This document shows, piece after piece, positions 41,520-41,581 of a stretch of 41,581 nucleotides of DNA (positions within the stretch are counted from its first letter, which is position 1; every line of letters starts with the position of its first letter). Both the position numbers and the translations under genes were made by a program. This DNA is from Paenisporosarcina sp. OV554 (lineage in GTDB: Bacteria > Bacillota > Bacilli > Bacillales_A > Planococcaceae). The stretch spans positions 1 to 41,581 of the forward strand of contig NZ_QBUC01000028.1 in assembly GCF_003058165.1 (NCBI RefSeq). Direction: 5' to 3'. The notes under the pieces were generated by a model, which worked only from the letters and a program-made list of their open reading frames with translations, had not been told where the DNA came from and searched no databases.

Positions 41520-41581
41520 TTATTCTGATTCCTTCATTAAGGTCATAATTCGTTTGAGGTTTACCGCAAATATAGCCATGG
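41520..41581 (-). CDS. Partial transposase-like C-terminus (19 residues in view)
   Basis: The visible end reads MAIFAVNLKRIMTLMKESE followed by TAA. An Ala-x-Asn-Leu-Lys-Arg pattern close to the C-terminus is common in DDE transposases of the IS1182/IS4-like group. The start lies outside the window. Low confidence because so little can be seen. Confidence 0.4.
   Translation of the reverse strand, partial: MAIFAVNLKRIMTLMKESE

Larger units (their letters stand above)
41414..41581 (-). mobile_element. Probable insertion-sequence end, cut by the window
   Basis: From GAGGCCACTGAAAAACTTA on, the sequence resembles the outer end of an IS1182-type element, followed by a strong internal hairpin and a short transposase-like C-terminus on the minus strand. 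Only about 170 bases are in view. The family assignment is by recollection of such ends and is uncertain. Confidence 0.4.

Overview
The window looks like chromosomal DNA of a low-GC, endospore-forming Bacillales bacterium, probably Bacillaceae or Planococcaceae. Pointers are the AT-rich codon use, strong AGGAGG-type ribosome binding sites, a short Spo0E-like phosphatase, a two-domain (ligase-polymerase) LigD beside Ku, a Vpr-like subtilase, a CtaG/DUF2243 pair and a DUF1540 protein. The genus cannot be fixed from the sequence alone.

Layout. (1) 0.1-1.6 kb: small conserved genes (unknown protein, YiaA/B-type membrane protein, Spo0E-like protein). (2) 2.1-4.4 kb: a scrapyard of broken genes: a short-chain dehydrogenase tail fused to the membrane head of an HD-GYP-type protein, a serine recombinase remnant, a frameshifted copy of the tail of the neighbouring giant protease, and an HNH endonuclease remnant. 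(3) 4.4-14.2 kb: a 2917-residue secreted subtilase with PA, dockerin-like, InlB-type and bacterial Ig repeats, followed by the decayed corpse of a second subtilase. (4) 14.4-19.6 kb: a CapA-like lipoprotein and the divergent non-homologous end joining pair ku/ligD. (5) 19.7-21.0 kb: caa3_CtaG and DUF2243 membrane proteins. (6) 21.2-34.8 kb: a coherent accessory island: two closely related peptide-type binding lipoproteins, an ABC transporter (two permeases, two ATPases), a LytS-type histidine kinase, an AraC-type response regulator, a sodium/solute symporter-like protein, two paralogous cytosine-deaminase-like amidohydrolases and an EamA exporter. (7) 35.0-38.0 kb: a membrane PAS-GGDEF diguanylate cyclase and a DUF1540 protein. 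(8) 38.3-41.4 kb: an ornithine cyclodeaminase-family enzyme, an MHS-type MFS transporter and a divergent XRE-cupin regulator whose likely operator overlaps a near-consensus promoter. (9) The right edge cuts into what is probably an insertion sequence.

How it works together. The best candidate for an undescribed system is the 21.2-34.8 kb island. It looks like a regulated import-and-deamination pathway for an unknown small nitrogen compound. Its kinase has almost no sensor region and is encoded with a symporter-like protein, which suggests that the transporter does the sensing. Both amidohydrolases carry Asp where cytosine deaminase has its catalytic Glu. The 38-41 kb cluster is a smaller version of the same logic: uptake, one enzyme and one local regulator. 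No rRNA, tRNA, CRISPR array or replication origin was seen.
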